A stretch of 64,000 nucleotides of DNA. Origin: Liolophura sinensis (lineage: Eukaryota > Mollusca > Polyplacophora > Chitonida > Chitonidae). Below, piece by piece: positions 1 to 13,144 of the stretch. The notes below the pieces were generated by a model. That model had not been told where the DNA came from. It made no database searches and was given only the letters and a program-made list of their open reading frames with translations. The position numbers and the translations under genes were made by a program. Each line of letters starts with the position of its first letter. Position 1 is the first letter of the stretch. Location of the stretch: the NCBI RefSeq assembly GCF_032854445.1, contig NC_088302.1:36584191-36648190 (forward strand), read 5' to 3'.

Positions 1-35
1 CGTTGTTATTATTGTTAGCGTATGCGTAGTTAACA

Positions 36-1022
36 ATCATGACAGATGCATGATGTCAAGATTCATCTTGTTTCTTTCCCTTGGTGGTTTGACTAAAATG
101 GATCAGGATAAATCATTTTTAGCAGCAACAATTAAACAAAGCATGTACATGGTCATAGATAAGCCCGCAGTGTGAGCCAAGACTCATCTTGTTTCTTTCC
201 CTTGGTGGTTTGACTAAAATGGGTAAGGATAAATCATTTTTAGCAGCAACAATTAAACAAAGCATGTACATGATCATCGATAAGCCCGCAGTGTGAGCCA
301 AGACTCATCTTGTTTCTTTCCCTTGGTGGTTTGACTAAAATGGGTAAGGATAAATCATTTTTAGCAGCAACAATTAAACAAAGCATGTACATGGCCATGG
401 ATAAGCCCGCAGTGTGAGTCAAGACTCATCTTGTTTCTTTTCCTTGGTGGTTTGACTAAAATGGGTAAGGATAAATCATTTTTAGCAGCAACAATTAAAC
501 AAACATGTACATGGTCATGGATAAGCCCGCAGTGTGAGTCAAGACTCATCTTGTTTCTTTTCCTTGGTGGTTTGACTAAAATGGATTAGGATAAATCATT
601 TTTAGCAGCAACAATTAAACAAAACATGTACATGGTCATGGATAAGCCCGCAGTGTGAGTCAAGACTCATCTTGTTTCTTTCCCTTGGTGGTTTGACTAA
701 AATGGATTAGGATAAATCATTTTTAGCAGCAATAATTAAACAAAGCATGTACATGGCCATGGATAAGCCCGGAGTGTGAGTCAAGACTCATCTTGTTTCT
801 TTCCCATGGTGGTTTGACTAAAATGGGTAAGGATAAATCATTTTTAGCAGCAACAATTAAACAAAGCATGTACATGGCCATGGATAAGCCCGGAGTGTGA
901 GTCAAGACTCATCTTGTTTCTTTCCCTTGGTGGTTTGACTAAAATGGGTAAGGATAAATCATTTTTAGCAGCAACAATTAAACAAAGCATGTACATGGTC
1001 ATAGATAAGCCCACAGTGTGAG
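36..1022. repeat. 121-bp tandem repeat, about 8 copies
   Basis: A unit containing 'ttggtggtttgactaaaatg' and 'ttagcagcaacaattaaac' recurs every 120-122 bases (starts near 67, 188, 309 and onward) until homology stops around 1022. Copies differ by only a few bases, so the array is young or homogenised. Minus-strand open frames of 60-72 codons recur in every copy, but they are simply the repeat read through and carry no recognisable domain. The left end of the array is probably outside the window, since homology is already present near the first bases. Confidence 0.93.
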
Positions 1023-3205
1023 CCTGACAAAAATCTTTTAAATTGTGATGGCATATGATCACACGTAACCTGTGAAATAAGAACTCTTATAAGTTTACCT
1101 CAGGGATTTTATTGCCTCATGTAAATGCTTAAATAGTAGCAACTTAAGCACCCTCTGGCATCAACGCTTAAGCAAAATTAGGTAAACTAAAGGCAATGCC
1201 GTTGATAACAATCAACAGACGTCAATGGTCTACAATTACTCAATTGCTGGGTTGTCCTTACATACAATAAACAGTAACATAAAAGCAATAGAATGCAATC
1301 CTGATTTAAAAACCTGAGCATCAACGACAGTGTGATATTTGGGGAATTGTTACACGTAACGGGTGAAATAAGATCTTTTGTCAGTTTACCTCAGTTAGGG
1401 TTTTATTCTGACTGTTCATATGAGCTCTTAAATATTAGCAGCTAACACAAACCCTTAACACCGTGGTGTATGCAAAACTAGGTAATGCAAATGTAGTGAT
1501 GTTAGTTACAATATGTCACTTTTTATTCGAGTTACATCTAAGTGCAATCATTCCGTCCTTTTGACGTGTTAGCTTAGATTAGATTTTCGGTGAAAATATA
1601 TGGCTTAATAGCGTACGTGGTTGGCCTAATATATACTTGACGTTATAAGGGGACGTTACTCCACCGTCGTAAATATATACGCAATATGTAAGGCATGCCG
1701 CAGATTTATTTCTTCCTCATTAATTGTTCATGATTGTCTGTACTCGATAGACAGGTCGGAGAGATATCTACACTGAATATTGACAGTACGGGCTTACAAT
1801 ATCAAAGCCATCGTGTTCCACAAACTAATGCTCTAAGCACATGCCCAGAAGATGCGCACTGTGGGAGTGGTCAGTAACTATGGCTTGTGAGTATTTAGCT
1901 CACCGTGTCTTCATTTTACTTCAATGGCTCTAAAGCCGAAGCCAGACAATCGGTTCGAGGAAGTTACCGTTCGAGCAAACAATGGTTATGTATCTGAGAA
2001 ATCTCTGATACCCTGTAAGTTATCCATTAACTCGAGGACAATTCGATATAAACACATGTTATTTTACGGAGAAGACATGGATTTTGAGATGGAAAAGATA
2101 GATGGAATGTTTGGTGATCGATGCGGGGACCGTGACTGGCAAACCACTGTGGCGATGGAAACAACGACCTCACGTGAAGCCAACAATACCGCCACGAGGT
2201 CGACTGGTTCAATGGATGTCTTGTGCTATGCGAGGCGGACTCCCTGCAAACCTTAAGCGATCTGATAATAATACCCATCAGAAAGCCAAACCTGACAATG
2301 TGTGCACATAAAAGGCTAACTAGGATTATACCTCTCTGGCAAAAAAGAAGTTTAAATTCAGTCTAATTTTTATACAAGCCTATCATACATTTTATTCTTG
2401 AATATCCGAATAAAGATTGTTCTTGGCCTTAATTTATAGTCCTACATGTTTAACTAACTGTATCACGGCTTAGAAAATAATGTATGATGCTATTTTGAAT
2501 TTGAACTTTGCTGTGAATGTCTTATCTGGGCTTTGAAAAATCCATACTGAATGAATCCAGATTATAGGCACCACATATGTCACGGTAAACTGTTTCACAA
2601 TAAGATCACACCACTAACTGAATATAATTACGTAAGAATGCAAGAGGCTGTGTACACATGGGGAGGCTGTACTTCATAGCGCTGGACAGCTTATATATCT
2701 GGTCTGACTGAAGCAACGTTAACATTAATGCTGGTACTGTGAACTATATCAACTAAAAACTTGAGTTTCCTTTATACATAATTCCCGATTTTCACTTGCA
2801 AAGTCTCAAACATCGGGCGCCACGATATTGATAAAATCGTTGACATGTGAGATAAGATAAGATCGCGATTTCGAATTCTGCTCTCGCAGGATCGGTTTCG
2901 GCTTTAAATCACGATATTTGTTTGGTACCAGATATGTTCGGTGGTCTCCTACAGGTTCTCTCCAATTTCCTCATTTCATAAACCGCCACCTTATAAGCGT
3001 AACTAGTACAGTGATAAACATTATTCAAATATATAAATTAATTAAACATGAAAAACTACGGAGCAGAGAGTAAAACCAGAGCAGTGTGAACAATGTGATT
3101 TCTGGCGAATAGCCAAACACACTACCGGTGTGCAATATGATTTGTCAATGTACGTGTACATCAGTTATATGTAAGCTTTTCTCCTATATGTTCATATATA
3201 CGATT
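1023..3205. other. Unannotated spacer with a degenerate direct repeat
   Basis: No gene recognised. Around 1054-1200 and 1350-1510 the sequence repeats in degenerate form: 'cacgtaac..gtgaaataaga', then 'agtttacctcag', 'ttttatt' and a shared tail 'aactaggtaa'. This looks like two copies of an old element about 293 bases apart. A 110-codon plus-strand frame at 1924-2256 has a good length but no recognisable motif, hydrophobic segment or clear splice context. It is left as unproven. Confidence 0.5.
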
Positions 3206-6200
3206 AAACAGCAGTAATGACACCCCTCTCTGGTCCGTACTTCAGAGTTAAATCCATTTTCTAAACTGGATAAATTCAGCAATGACACCACGCTCTGGTC
3301 TGTACTTCAGAGTTAATAATCCATCTTCTAAACTGGATAAATTCAGCAATGACACCACTCTCTGGTGTGTACTTCAGAGTTAATAATCCATTTTCTAAAC
3401 TGGATAAATTCAACAATGACACCATGCTTTGGTTTGTACTTCAGAGTTAATAATCCATATTCTAAACTGGATAAATTCAACAATGACACCATGCTTTGGT
3501 TTGTACTTCAGGGTTTATAATCCATATTCTAAACTGGATAAATTCAGCAATGACACCACTCTCTGGTGTGTACTTCAGAGTTAATAATCCATTTTCTAAA
3601 CTGGATAAATTCAGAAATGACACCACTCTCTGGTTTGTACCTCAGAGTTAATAATCCATTTTCTAAACTGGATAAATTCAGCAATGACACCACTCTCTGG
3701 TTTGTACCTCAGAGTTAATAATCCATATTCTAAACTGGATAAATTCAACAATGACACCATGCTTTGGTTTGTACTTCAGGGTTTATAATCCATATTCTAA
3801 ACTGGATAAATTCAGAAATGACACCACTCTCTGGTTCGTATTTCAGAGTTAATAATCCATATTCTACAATGGATAAATTAAGCAATGACACAATTCTCTG
3901 GTTTGTAACTCAGAGTTATTAATTCATGTTCTAAACTGGATCAATTCAGCAATGACACCACACTCTGGTCTGAACTTCAGAGTTAATAATCCATTTTCTA
4001 TACTGAATAAATTCAGAAATGACACCACTCTCTGGTTCGTATTTCAGAGTTAATAATCCACATTCCAAACTGGATCAATTCAGCAATGACACCATTCTCT
4101 GGTTCACATCTCAGGGTTAATAATCCACATTCTAAACTGGATAAATTCAGCAATGACACCACTCTCTGGTGTGTACTTCAGAGTTAATAATCCACATTCT
4201 AAACTGGATAAATTCAGCAATGACACCACTCTCTGGTTCGTACCTCAGAGATATAAATCCGCATTCTAAACCGGGTAAATTCAGCAATGACACCACTCTC
4301 TGGTTCGTAACTCAAAGTTAATAATCCACATTCTAAACTGGATAAATTCAGCAATGACACCACTCTCTGGTTCGTATTTCAGAGATAATAACCCACATTC
4401 TAAACTGGATCAATTCAGCAATGACACCACTCTCTGGTCTGTACTTCAGAGTTAATAATCCATATTCTAAACTGGATAAATTCAGCAATGACACCACGCT
4501 CTGGTTTGTACCTCAGGGTTAATCATCCATATTCTAAACTGTATAAATTCAGGAATAACACCACTCTCTGGTCTGTACTTCAGAGTTAATAATTCATAGT
4601 CTGAACTGGATCAATTCAGCAATGACGCCACTCTCTGGTTCGTACCTCAGGGTTAATAATCCACATTCTATACTGGATAAATTCAACAATGACACCATGC
4701 TTTGGTTTGTACTTCAGGGTTTATAATCCATATTCTAAACTGGATAAATTCAGAAATGACACCACTCTCTGGTTCGTATTTCAGAGTTAATAATCCATAT
4801 TCTACAATGGATAAATTAAGCAATGACACAATTCTCTGGTTTGTAACTCAGAGTTATTAATTCATGTTCTAAACTGGATAAATTCAGCAATGACACCACA
4901 CTCTGGTCTGAACTTCAGAGTTAATAATCCATTTTCTATACTGAATAAATTCAGAAATGACACCACTCTCTGGTTCGTATTTCAGAGTTAATAATCCACA
5001 TTCCAAACAGGATCAATTCAGCAATGACACCATTCTCTGGTTCACATCTCAGGGTTAATAATCCACATTCTAAACTGGATAAATTCAGCAATGACACCAC
5101 GCTCTGGTCTGTACTTCAGAGTTAATAATCCACATTCTAAACTGGATAAATTCAGCAATGACACCACTCTCTGGTTCGTACCTCAGAGATATAAATCCGC
5201 ATTCTAAACCGGGTAAATTCAGCAATGACACCACTCTCCGGTTCGTAACTCAAAGTTAATAATCCACATTCTAAACTGGATAAATTCAGCAATGACACCA
5301 CTCTCTGGTTCGTATTTCAGAGATAATAACCCACATTCTAAACTGGATCAATTCAGCAATGACACCACTCTCTGGTCTGTACTTCAGAGTTAATAATCCA
5401 TATTCTAAACTGGATAAATTCAGCAATGACACCACTCTCTGGTTTGTACCTCAGGGTTAATAATCCATATTTTAAACTGTATAAATTCAGGAATAACACC
5501 ACTCTCTGGTCTGTACTTCAGAGTTAATAATTCATAGTCTAAACTGGATCAATTCAGCAATGACGCCACTCTCTGGTTTGTACTTCAGGGTTTATAATCC
5601 ATATTCTAAACTGGATAAATTCAGCAATGACACCACTCTCTGGTTTGTACCTCAGAGTTAATAATCCACATTCTAAACTGGATAAATTCAGCAAAGACAC
5701 CACTCTCTGGTTTGTACTTCAGAGTTAATAATCCATCTTCTAAACTGGATAAATTCAGAAATGACACCACTCTCTGGTTCGTACCTCAGAGATATAAATC
5801 CGCATTCTAAACCGAGTAAATTCAGCAATGACACCACTCTCTGGTTCGTAACTCAAAGTTAATAATCCACATTCTAAACTGGATAAATTCAGCAATGACA
5901 CCACTCTCTAGTTCGTATTTCAGAGATAATAACCCACATTCTAAACTGGATCAATTCAGCAATGACACCACTCTCTGGTTTGTACCTCAGAGTTAATAAT
6001 CCATATTCTAAACTGGATAAATTCAGCAATGACACCAGTGTCTGGTTTGTACCTCAGAGTTAATAATCCACATTCTAAACTGGATAAATTCAGATATGAC
6101 ACCACTCTCTGGTTTGTACCTCAGGGTTAATAATCCTTCTTCTAAACTGTATAAATTCAGGAATAACACCACTCTCTGGTCTGTATTTCAGAGTTAATAA

Positions 6201-9200
6201 TTCATATTCTAAACTGGATCAATTCAGCAATGACGCCACTCTCTGGTTCGTACCTTAGGGTTAATAATCCACATTCTAAACTGGATAAATTCAGCAGTGA
6301 CACCACGCTCTGGTTTGTACCTCAGAGTTAATAATCCATATTCTAAACTGGATCAATTCAGCAATGACACCACTCTCTGGTTTGTACCTCAGAGTTAATA
6401 ATCCATATTCTAAACTGGATAAATTCAGCAATGACACCACTCTCTGGTTTGTACCTCAGAGTTGATAATCCACATTCTAAACTGGATAAATTCAGAAATG
6501 ACACCACTCACTGGTCTGTACCTCAGAGTTAATAATCCACATTCTAAACTGGATAAATTCAGCAATGACACCACTCTCTGGTCTGTACTTCAGAGTTAAT
6601 AATCCACATTCTAAACTGGATCAATTCAGCAATGACACCACTCTCTGGTTCGTACTTCAGAGATATAAATCAGCATTCTAAACCGGGTAAATTCAGCAAT
6701 GACACCACTCTCTGGTTCGTAACTCAAAGTTAATAATCCACATTCTAAACTGGATAAATTCAGCAATGACACCACTCTCTGGTTCGTATTTCAGAGATAA
6801 TAATCCACATTCTAAACTGGATAAATTCAGCAATGACACCACTCTCTGGTTCGTAACTCAAAGTTAATAATCCACATTCTAAACTGGATAAATTCGGCAA
6901 TGACACCACTCTCTGGTTTGTACTTCAGAGTTCATAATCCATGTTCTAAACTGGATAAATTCAGCAATGACACCACTCTCTGGTTTGTACCTCAGAGTTA
7001 ATAATCCATTTTGTAAACTCGATAAATTCAGCAATGACACCACTCTCTGGTCTGTACTTCAGAGTTAATAACCCATATTCTAAACTGGATAAATTCAACA
7101 ATGACACCACTCTCTGGTGTGTACTTCAGAGTTAATAATAAATATTCTAAACTGGATAAATTCAACAATGACACCACTCTCTGGTTTGTACCTCAGAGTT
7201 AATAATCCATATTCTAAACTGGATAAATTCAACAATGACACCATGCTTTGGTTTGTACTTCAGGGTTTATAATCCATATTCTAAACTGGATAAATTCAGA
7301 AATGACACCACTCTCTGGTTCGTATTTCAGAGTTAATAATCCATATTCTACAATGGATAAATTAAGCAATGGCACCACTCTCTGGTTTGTAACTCAGAGT
7401 TATTAATTCATGTTCTAAACTGGATAAATTCAGCAATGACACCACATTCTGGTCTGAACTTCAGAGTTAATAATCCATTTTCTATACTGAATAAATTCAG
7501 AAATGACACCACTCTCTGGTTCGTATTTCAGAGTTAATAATCCACATTCCAAACTGGATCAATTCAGCAATGACACCATTCTCTGGTTCACATCTCAGGG
7601 TTAATAATCCATATTCTACACTGGATAAATTCAGCAATGACACCACGCTCTGGTCTGTACTTCAGAGTTAATAATCCACATTCTAAACTGGATAAATTCA
7701 GCAATGACACCACTCTCTGGTTTGTACCTCAGGGTTAATAATCCATATTCTAAACTGTATAAATTCAGGAATAACACCACTCTCTGGTCTGTACTTCAGA
7801 GTTAATAATTCATAGTCTAAACTGGATCAATTCAGCAATGACGCCACTCTCTGGTTCGTACCTCAGGGTTAATAATCCACATTCTATACTGGATAAATTC
7901 AGCAGTGACACCACGCTCTGGTTTGTACCTCAGAGTTAATAATCCATATTCTAAACTTTATAAATTCAGCAATGACACCACTCTCTGGTTTGTACCTCAG
8001 GGTTAATAATCCACATTCTAAACTGGATAAATTCAGAAATGACACCACGCTCTGGTCTGTACCTCAGAGTTAATAATCCACATTCTAAACTGGATAAATT
8101 CAGTAATGACACCACTCTCTGGTTCGTAACTCAAAGCTAATAATCCACATTCCAAACTGGATAAATTCAGCAATGACACCACTCTCTGGTCTGTACTTCA
8201 GAGTTAATAATCCATCTTCTAAACTGGATAAATTCAGCAATGACACCACTCTCTGGTTCGTACCTCAGATATATAAATCCGCATTCTAAACCGGGTAAAT
8301 TCAGCAATGACACCACTCTCTGGTTCGTAACTCAAAGTTAATAATCCACATTCTAAACTGGATAAATTCAGCAATGACACCACTCTCTGGTTCGTATTTC
8401 AAAGATAATAACCCACATTCTAAACTGGATCAATTCAGCAATGACACCACTCTCTGGTTTGTACCTCAGAGTCAATAATCCATATTCTAAACTGGATAAA
8501 TTCAGCAATGACACCATTCTCTGGTTTGTACCACAGAGTTAATAATACATATTCTAAACTGGATAAATTCAGATATGACACCACGCTCTGGTTCGTATTT
8601 CAGAGTTGATGATCCATATTCTAAACTGGATAAATTCAACAATGACACCATGCTTTGGTTTGTACTTCAGGGTTTATAATCCATATTCTAAACTGGGTAA
8701 ATTCAACAATGACACCACTCTCTGGTTCATATTTCAGAGTTAATAATCTATATTCTACAATGGATAAATTAAGCAATGACACCATTCTCTGGTTCGTAGC
8801 TCAGAGTTAATAATCCACATTCTAAACTGGATAAATTCAGCAATGACACCACTCTCTGGTTCACATCTCAGGGTTAATAATCCATATTCTACACTGGATA
8901 AATTAAGCAATGACACCACGCTCTGATCTGTACTTCAGAGTTAATAATCCATATTCTAAACTGGATAAATTCAGCAATGACACCACGCTCTGGTTTGTAC
9001 CTCAGAGTTAATAATCCACATTCTAAACTGGATAAATTCAGATATGACACCACGCTCTGGTTTGTACCTCAGGGTTAATAATCCATATTCTAAACTGGAT
9101 AAATTCAGGAATAACACCACTCTCTGGTCTGTACTTCAGAGTTAATAATCCACATTCTGAACTGGATAATTCAGCAGTGACACCACTCTCTGGTTTGTAC

Positions 9201-11720
9201 CTCAGAGTTAATAATCCACATTCTAAACTGGATAAATTCAGAAATGACACCACTCTCTGGTCTGTACCTCAGAGTTAATAATCCACATTCTAAACTGGAT
9301 AAATTCAGCAATGACACCACTCTCTGGTTCGTAACTCAAAGTTAATAATCCACATTCTAAACTGGATAAATTCAGCAATGACACCACTCTCTGGTCCGTA
9401 CTTCAGATTTAATAATCCACATTCTAATCTGGATAAATTCAGCAATGACACCACTCTCTGGTTCGTACCTCAGAGATAATAATCCACATTCTAAACCGGG
9501 TAAATTCAGCAAAGACACCACTCTCTGGTTTGTACCTTAGAGTTAATAATCCATATTCTAAACTGGATAAATTCAGCAATGACACCACTCTCTGGTTCGT
9601 ATTTCAGAGATAATAATCCACATTCTTAACTGGATCAATTCAGCAATGACACCATTCTATGGTTTGTGCCTCAGAGTTAATAATCCATATTCTAAACTGG
9701 ATAAATTCAGCAATGACACCAGTGTCTGGTCTGTACTTCAGAGTTAATAATCCACATTCTAAACTGGATCAATTCAGCAATGACACCACTCTGTGGTCTC
9801 TACTTCAGAGTTAATAATCCATTTTCTAAACTGGATAAATTCAGCAATGACACCACGCTCTGGTTTGATCTTCAGAGTTAAAAATCCATATTCTAAACCG
9901 GGTAAATTCAGCAATGACACCACTCTCTGGTTTGTAACTCAGGGTTAATAATCCATACTCTAAACTGGATAAATTCAGCAATGACACCACTCTCTGGTCT
10001 GTACTTCATAGTTAATAATCCATATTCTAAACTGGATAAATTCAGCAATGACACCACGCTCTGGTTTGTTCTTCAGAGTTAGTTATTCATATTCTAAACT
10101 GGAAAAATTCAGCAATGACACCACTCTCTGGTTTGTACCTCAGAGGTAATAATCCACATTCTAAACTGGATAAATTCAGCAATGACACCACTCTCTGGTT
10201 TGTACCTCAGAGTTAATAATCCATATTCTAAACTGGATAAATTCAGCAATGACACCATTCTCTGGTTTGTATTTCAGAGTTAATAATCCACATTCTAAAC
10301 TGGATAAATTCAGAAATGACACCGCTCTCTGGTTCGTATTTCAGAGGTAATAATCCATATTCTACACTGGACAAATTCAGCAATAACACCACTCTCTGGT
10401 TTGTACTTCAGAAATAATAATCCACATTCTAAACCGGGTAAATTCAGCAATGACACCACTCTCAATTCTGTACTTCAGCGTAATTGATCCCCATTTTAAA
10501 CCGGATCAATTCAGCAATGACACCACTCTCTTGCTTGTACCTCAGAGTTAATAATCCATATTCTACACTGGATAAATTCAGGAATAACACAACTCTCTGG
10601 TGTGTACTTCAGAGTTAATAATCCATATTCTAAACTGGATAAATTCAACAATGACACCATGCTTTGGTTTGTACTTCAATGCTTATGATCCATATTCTAA
10701 ACTGGATAAATTCAGAAATGACACCACTCTCTGGTTCGTATTTCAGAGTTAATATTCCATATTCTACAATGGACAAATTAAGCAATGACACCATTCTCTG
10801 GTTTGTAACTCAGAGTTATTAATTCATGTTCTAAACTGGATAAATTCAGAAATGACACCACCCTCTGGTCTGAACTTCAGAGTCAATAATCCATATTCTA
10901 AACTGGATAACTTCAGCAATAACATCACTCTCTGGTTTGTACCTCAGAATTAATAATCCACATTCTAAACCGGGTAAATTCAGAAATGACACCACTCTCT
11001 GGTCTGTACCTCAGAGTTAATAATCCATATTCTAAACTGGATAACTTCAGCAATAACATCACTCTCTGGTCTGTACTTCAGAGTTAATAATCCATATTCT
11101 AAACTGGATAACTTCAGCAATAACATCACTCTCTGGTTTGTACCTCAGAATTAATAATCCACATTCTAAACCGGGTAAATTCAGAAATGACACCACTCTC
11201 TGGTCTGTACCTCAGAGTTAATAATCCATATTCTAAACTGGATAAATTCAGAAATGACACCACGCTCTGGTTCGTACCTCAGAGATATAAATCCGCATTC
11301 TAAACCGGGTAAATTCAGCAATGACACCACTCTCTGGTTCGTAACTCAAAGTTAATTATCCACATTCTAAACTGGATAAATTCAGCAATGACACCACTCT
11401 CTGGTCTGTACTTCAGGGTTCATAATCCACATTCTAAACTGGATAAATTCAGCAATGACACCCCTCTCTGGTCCGTACTTCAGAGTTAAATCCATTTTCT
11501 AAACTGGATAAATTCAGCAATGACACCACGCTCTGGTCTGTACTTCAGAGTTAATAATCCATCTTCTAAACTGGATAAATTCAGCAATGACACCTCTCTC
11601 TGGTGTGTACTTCAGAGTTAATAATTCATATTCTAAACTGGATAAATTCAGCAACGACACCACTGTCTGGTTCTTACTTTAAAGTTTATAATCCACATTT
11701 TAAACTGGGTAAATTGATGA
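3206..11720. repeat. 67-bp satellite, about 125 tandem units
   Basis: The unit reads approximately 'aaattcagcaatgacaccac' + 'tctctggtttgtacctcag' + 'agttaataatccacattct' + 'aaactggat', 67 bases. Marker variants sit at exact multiples of 67: the 'accatgctttggtttg' variant occurs near 3416, 3483, 3751, 4689, 7235 and 8642, with spacings of 1, 4, 14, 38 and 21 units. A further copy near 10651 is one base off. Blocks of about 14 units recur nearly intact (for example 3750-4640 and 4689-5570), giving higher-order structure. Stops (taataa) lie in each unit, so no protein is encoded. Homology fades near 11720. Confidence 0.97.
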
Positions 11721-13106
11721 GTTGGCATTTACATGTAGTTTACTCAGCTTTGGCAAACATATACGACGACAAAGTTCCATGTGTACCCCAAGATATGTAT
11801 TAAACATTATTTTATTCTATTCTGACAGATTTAAGTTAAATGTTCAGAAAAAATTATGGCTTTTTAACATACTCCACACTGTTCATATTGGTTTAAAAGC
11901 CGAGAAGATGGAATTCAACACTGGGGGTTTGGCATTGTCAGACAATTTACTCCGAGTAACCAGCGTTAAAATGATTCTAAAGTTTGAAAAAAAAGTAATT
12001 TTTGAAACTTTATTACCAAGTTTGAACTTTAACAGGTGCACAGACAAGACTGACATCTTGTGAAAGATAATGATATGGGCTATTCTAAAGTAATAGCAAA
12101 CAGTTGATTGGATTTACGCAGGTCGTCTCTTTGAAAAATTTGAGCTAACCCAGAATGCTTGGGTAAGGTTTCCAGTGTATGTATGTATATACACTGGAAA
12201 CATCCAGTATATATCCCCGACGCCACTATAAGTGCTTATAATGTCACGTTTCTAATTTCGTTTCCACCAACACAAGGATAACCATGTACGACTTTCCTGA
12301 TACACTGTTAATTCCTTTGTTGTACCGTATCATGCAAGGGTATGGCGCTTACGCCTCCGTCAAGCTGGAGAACCAATTTAATGCACAAGATGTATTATGA
12401 AACGACTGATTCTTCGACCTGTGCATGAAACAAGAAATGGCGTGATTTCTCATTATCAAATGGTGAGTGGACGCTGTCCAGTTGGCTATTTAGATGGATC
12501 CCATGCAAATCTATAGGTACACCACAACTCTTGATTCAAGAATAAATCAGCATAATGTCATTTTCTAATTGATTTAGCACCCTGCTGAAGACCTCTTTGG
12601 GTCCTTACGGCCTGAGTTTTCCCCGGATACCAATGAACTAGAAACTATCTTGTCTTTGCCGGATGGATGCCAGCCAGTCTGAGGACTTGGCCGACTCAGT
12701 CATTAACAATTACTTCCGGTCCATTCATCTTACCATAGCTCTCTCCCATTGCTGTGAAGGACCCTTGAGCTGTTCATGGGACATGCGTATCACAGAACGT
12801 ATCGTGTCCCATCTCTGGGCATTGCACGGCAATGTCCCATAATTACTCTGCCCGTACCCTCAGTATATTATGAACGTCACATGCATAAATGTTGTATATG
12901 GCGATCTTGATGATGTACGCTACGCTTCTAGCCTTATGTAAAAGGTTAAGGGGAAAATATTGTGTATTCTTAACTAATTGTATTACAAGCTTTTCTTGGA
13001 AATAGTTAGCCTACCCTTTTTGGGTCTAATGCAGGCTGTATGAAATGCTTTCAGCCTGACGTTAAAGATTATCATGAAAAACGTAGTATATTCTGTTCTG
13101 ATGATA

Positions 13107-13108
<2 letters not shown>
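11721..13108. other. Spacer with a hairpin and a possible coding remnant
   Basis: No confident gene. A 113-codon plus-strand frame at 11722-12063 overlaps the satellite edge and shows no recognisable family. A perfect 12-base inverted repeat (tttccagtgtat / atacactggaaa, loop of 8) lies at 12169-12200. At 12578, after an acceptor-like 'attgatttag', 34 codons of plausible protein-like sequence run to a stop at 12680. An overlapping frame from 12663 to 12842 continues in a second phase. This could be an exon or a decayed gene, or it could be chance. Confidence 0.35.

Positions 13109-13142
<34 letters not shown>
13109..13142. repeat. (AT)n microsatellite
   Basis: Uninterrupted alternating AT of about 33 bases. 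Confidence 0.95.

Positions 13143-13144
<2 letters not shown>

Noticed and set aside
36-1062. A family of small 60-residue proteins
   Set aside because: They recur once per 121-bp repeat unit on the minus strand and vary only where the repeat varies. No signal of coding constraint.
1924-2256. 110-codon frame as a gene
   Set aside because: No recognisable motif, signal peptide or splice partner. An overlapping minus-strand frame is nearly as long.
3206-11720. CRISPR-like array
   Set aside because: There are no unique spacers; units are contiguous 67-base copies with point differences, in a eukaryotic sequence with spliced genes.
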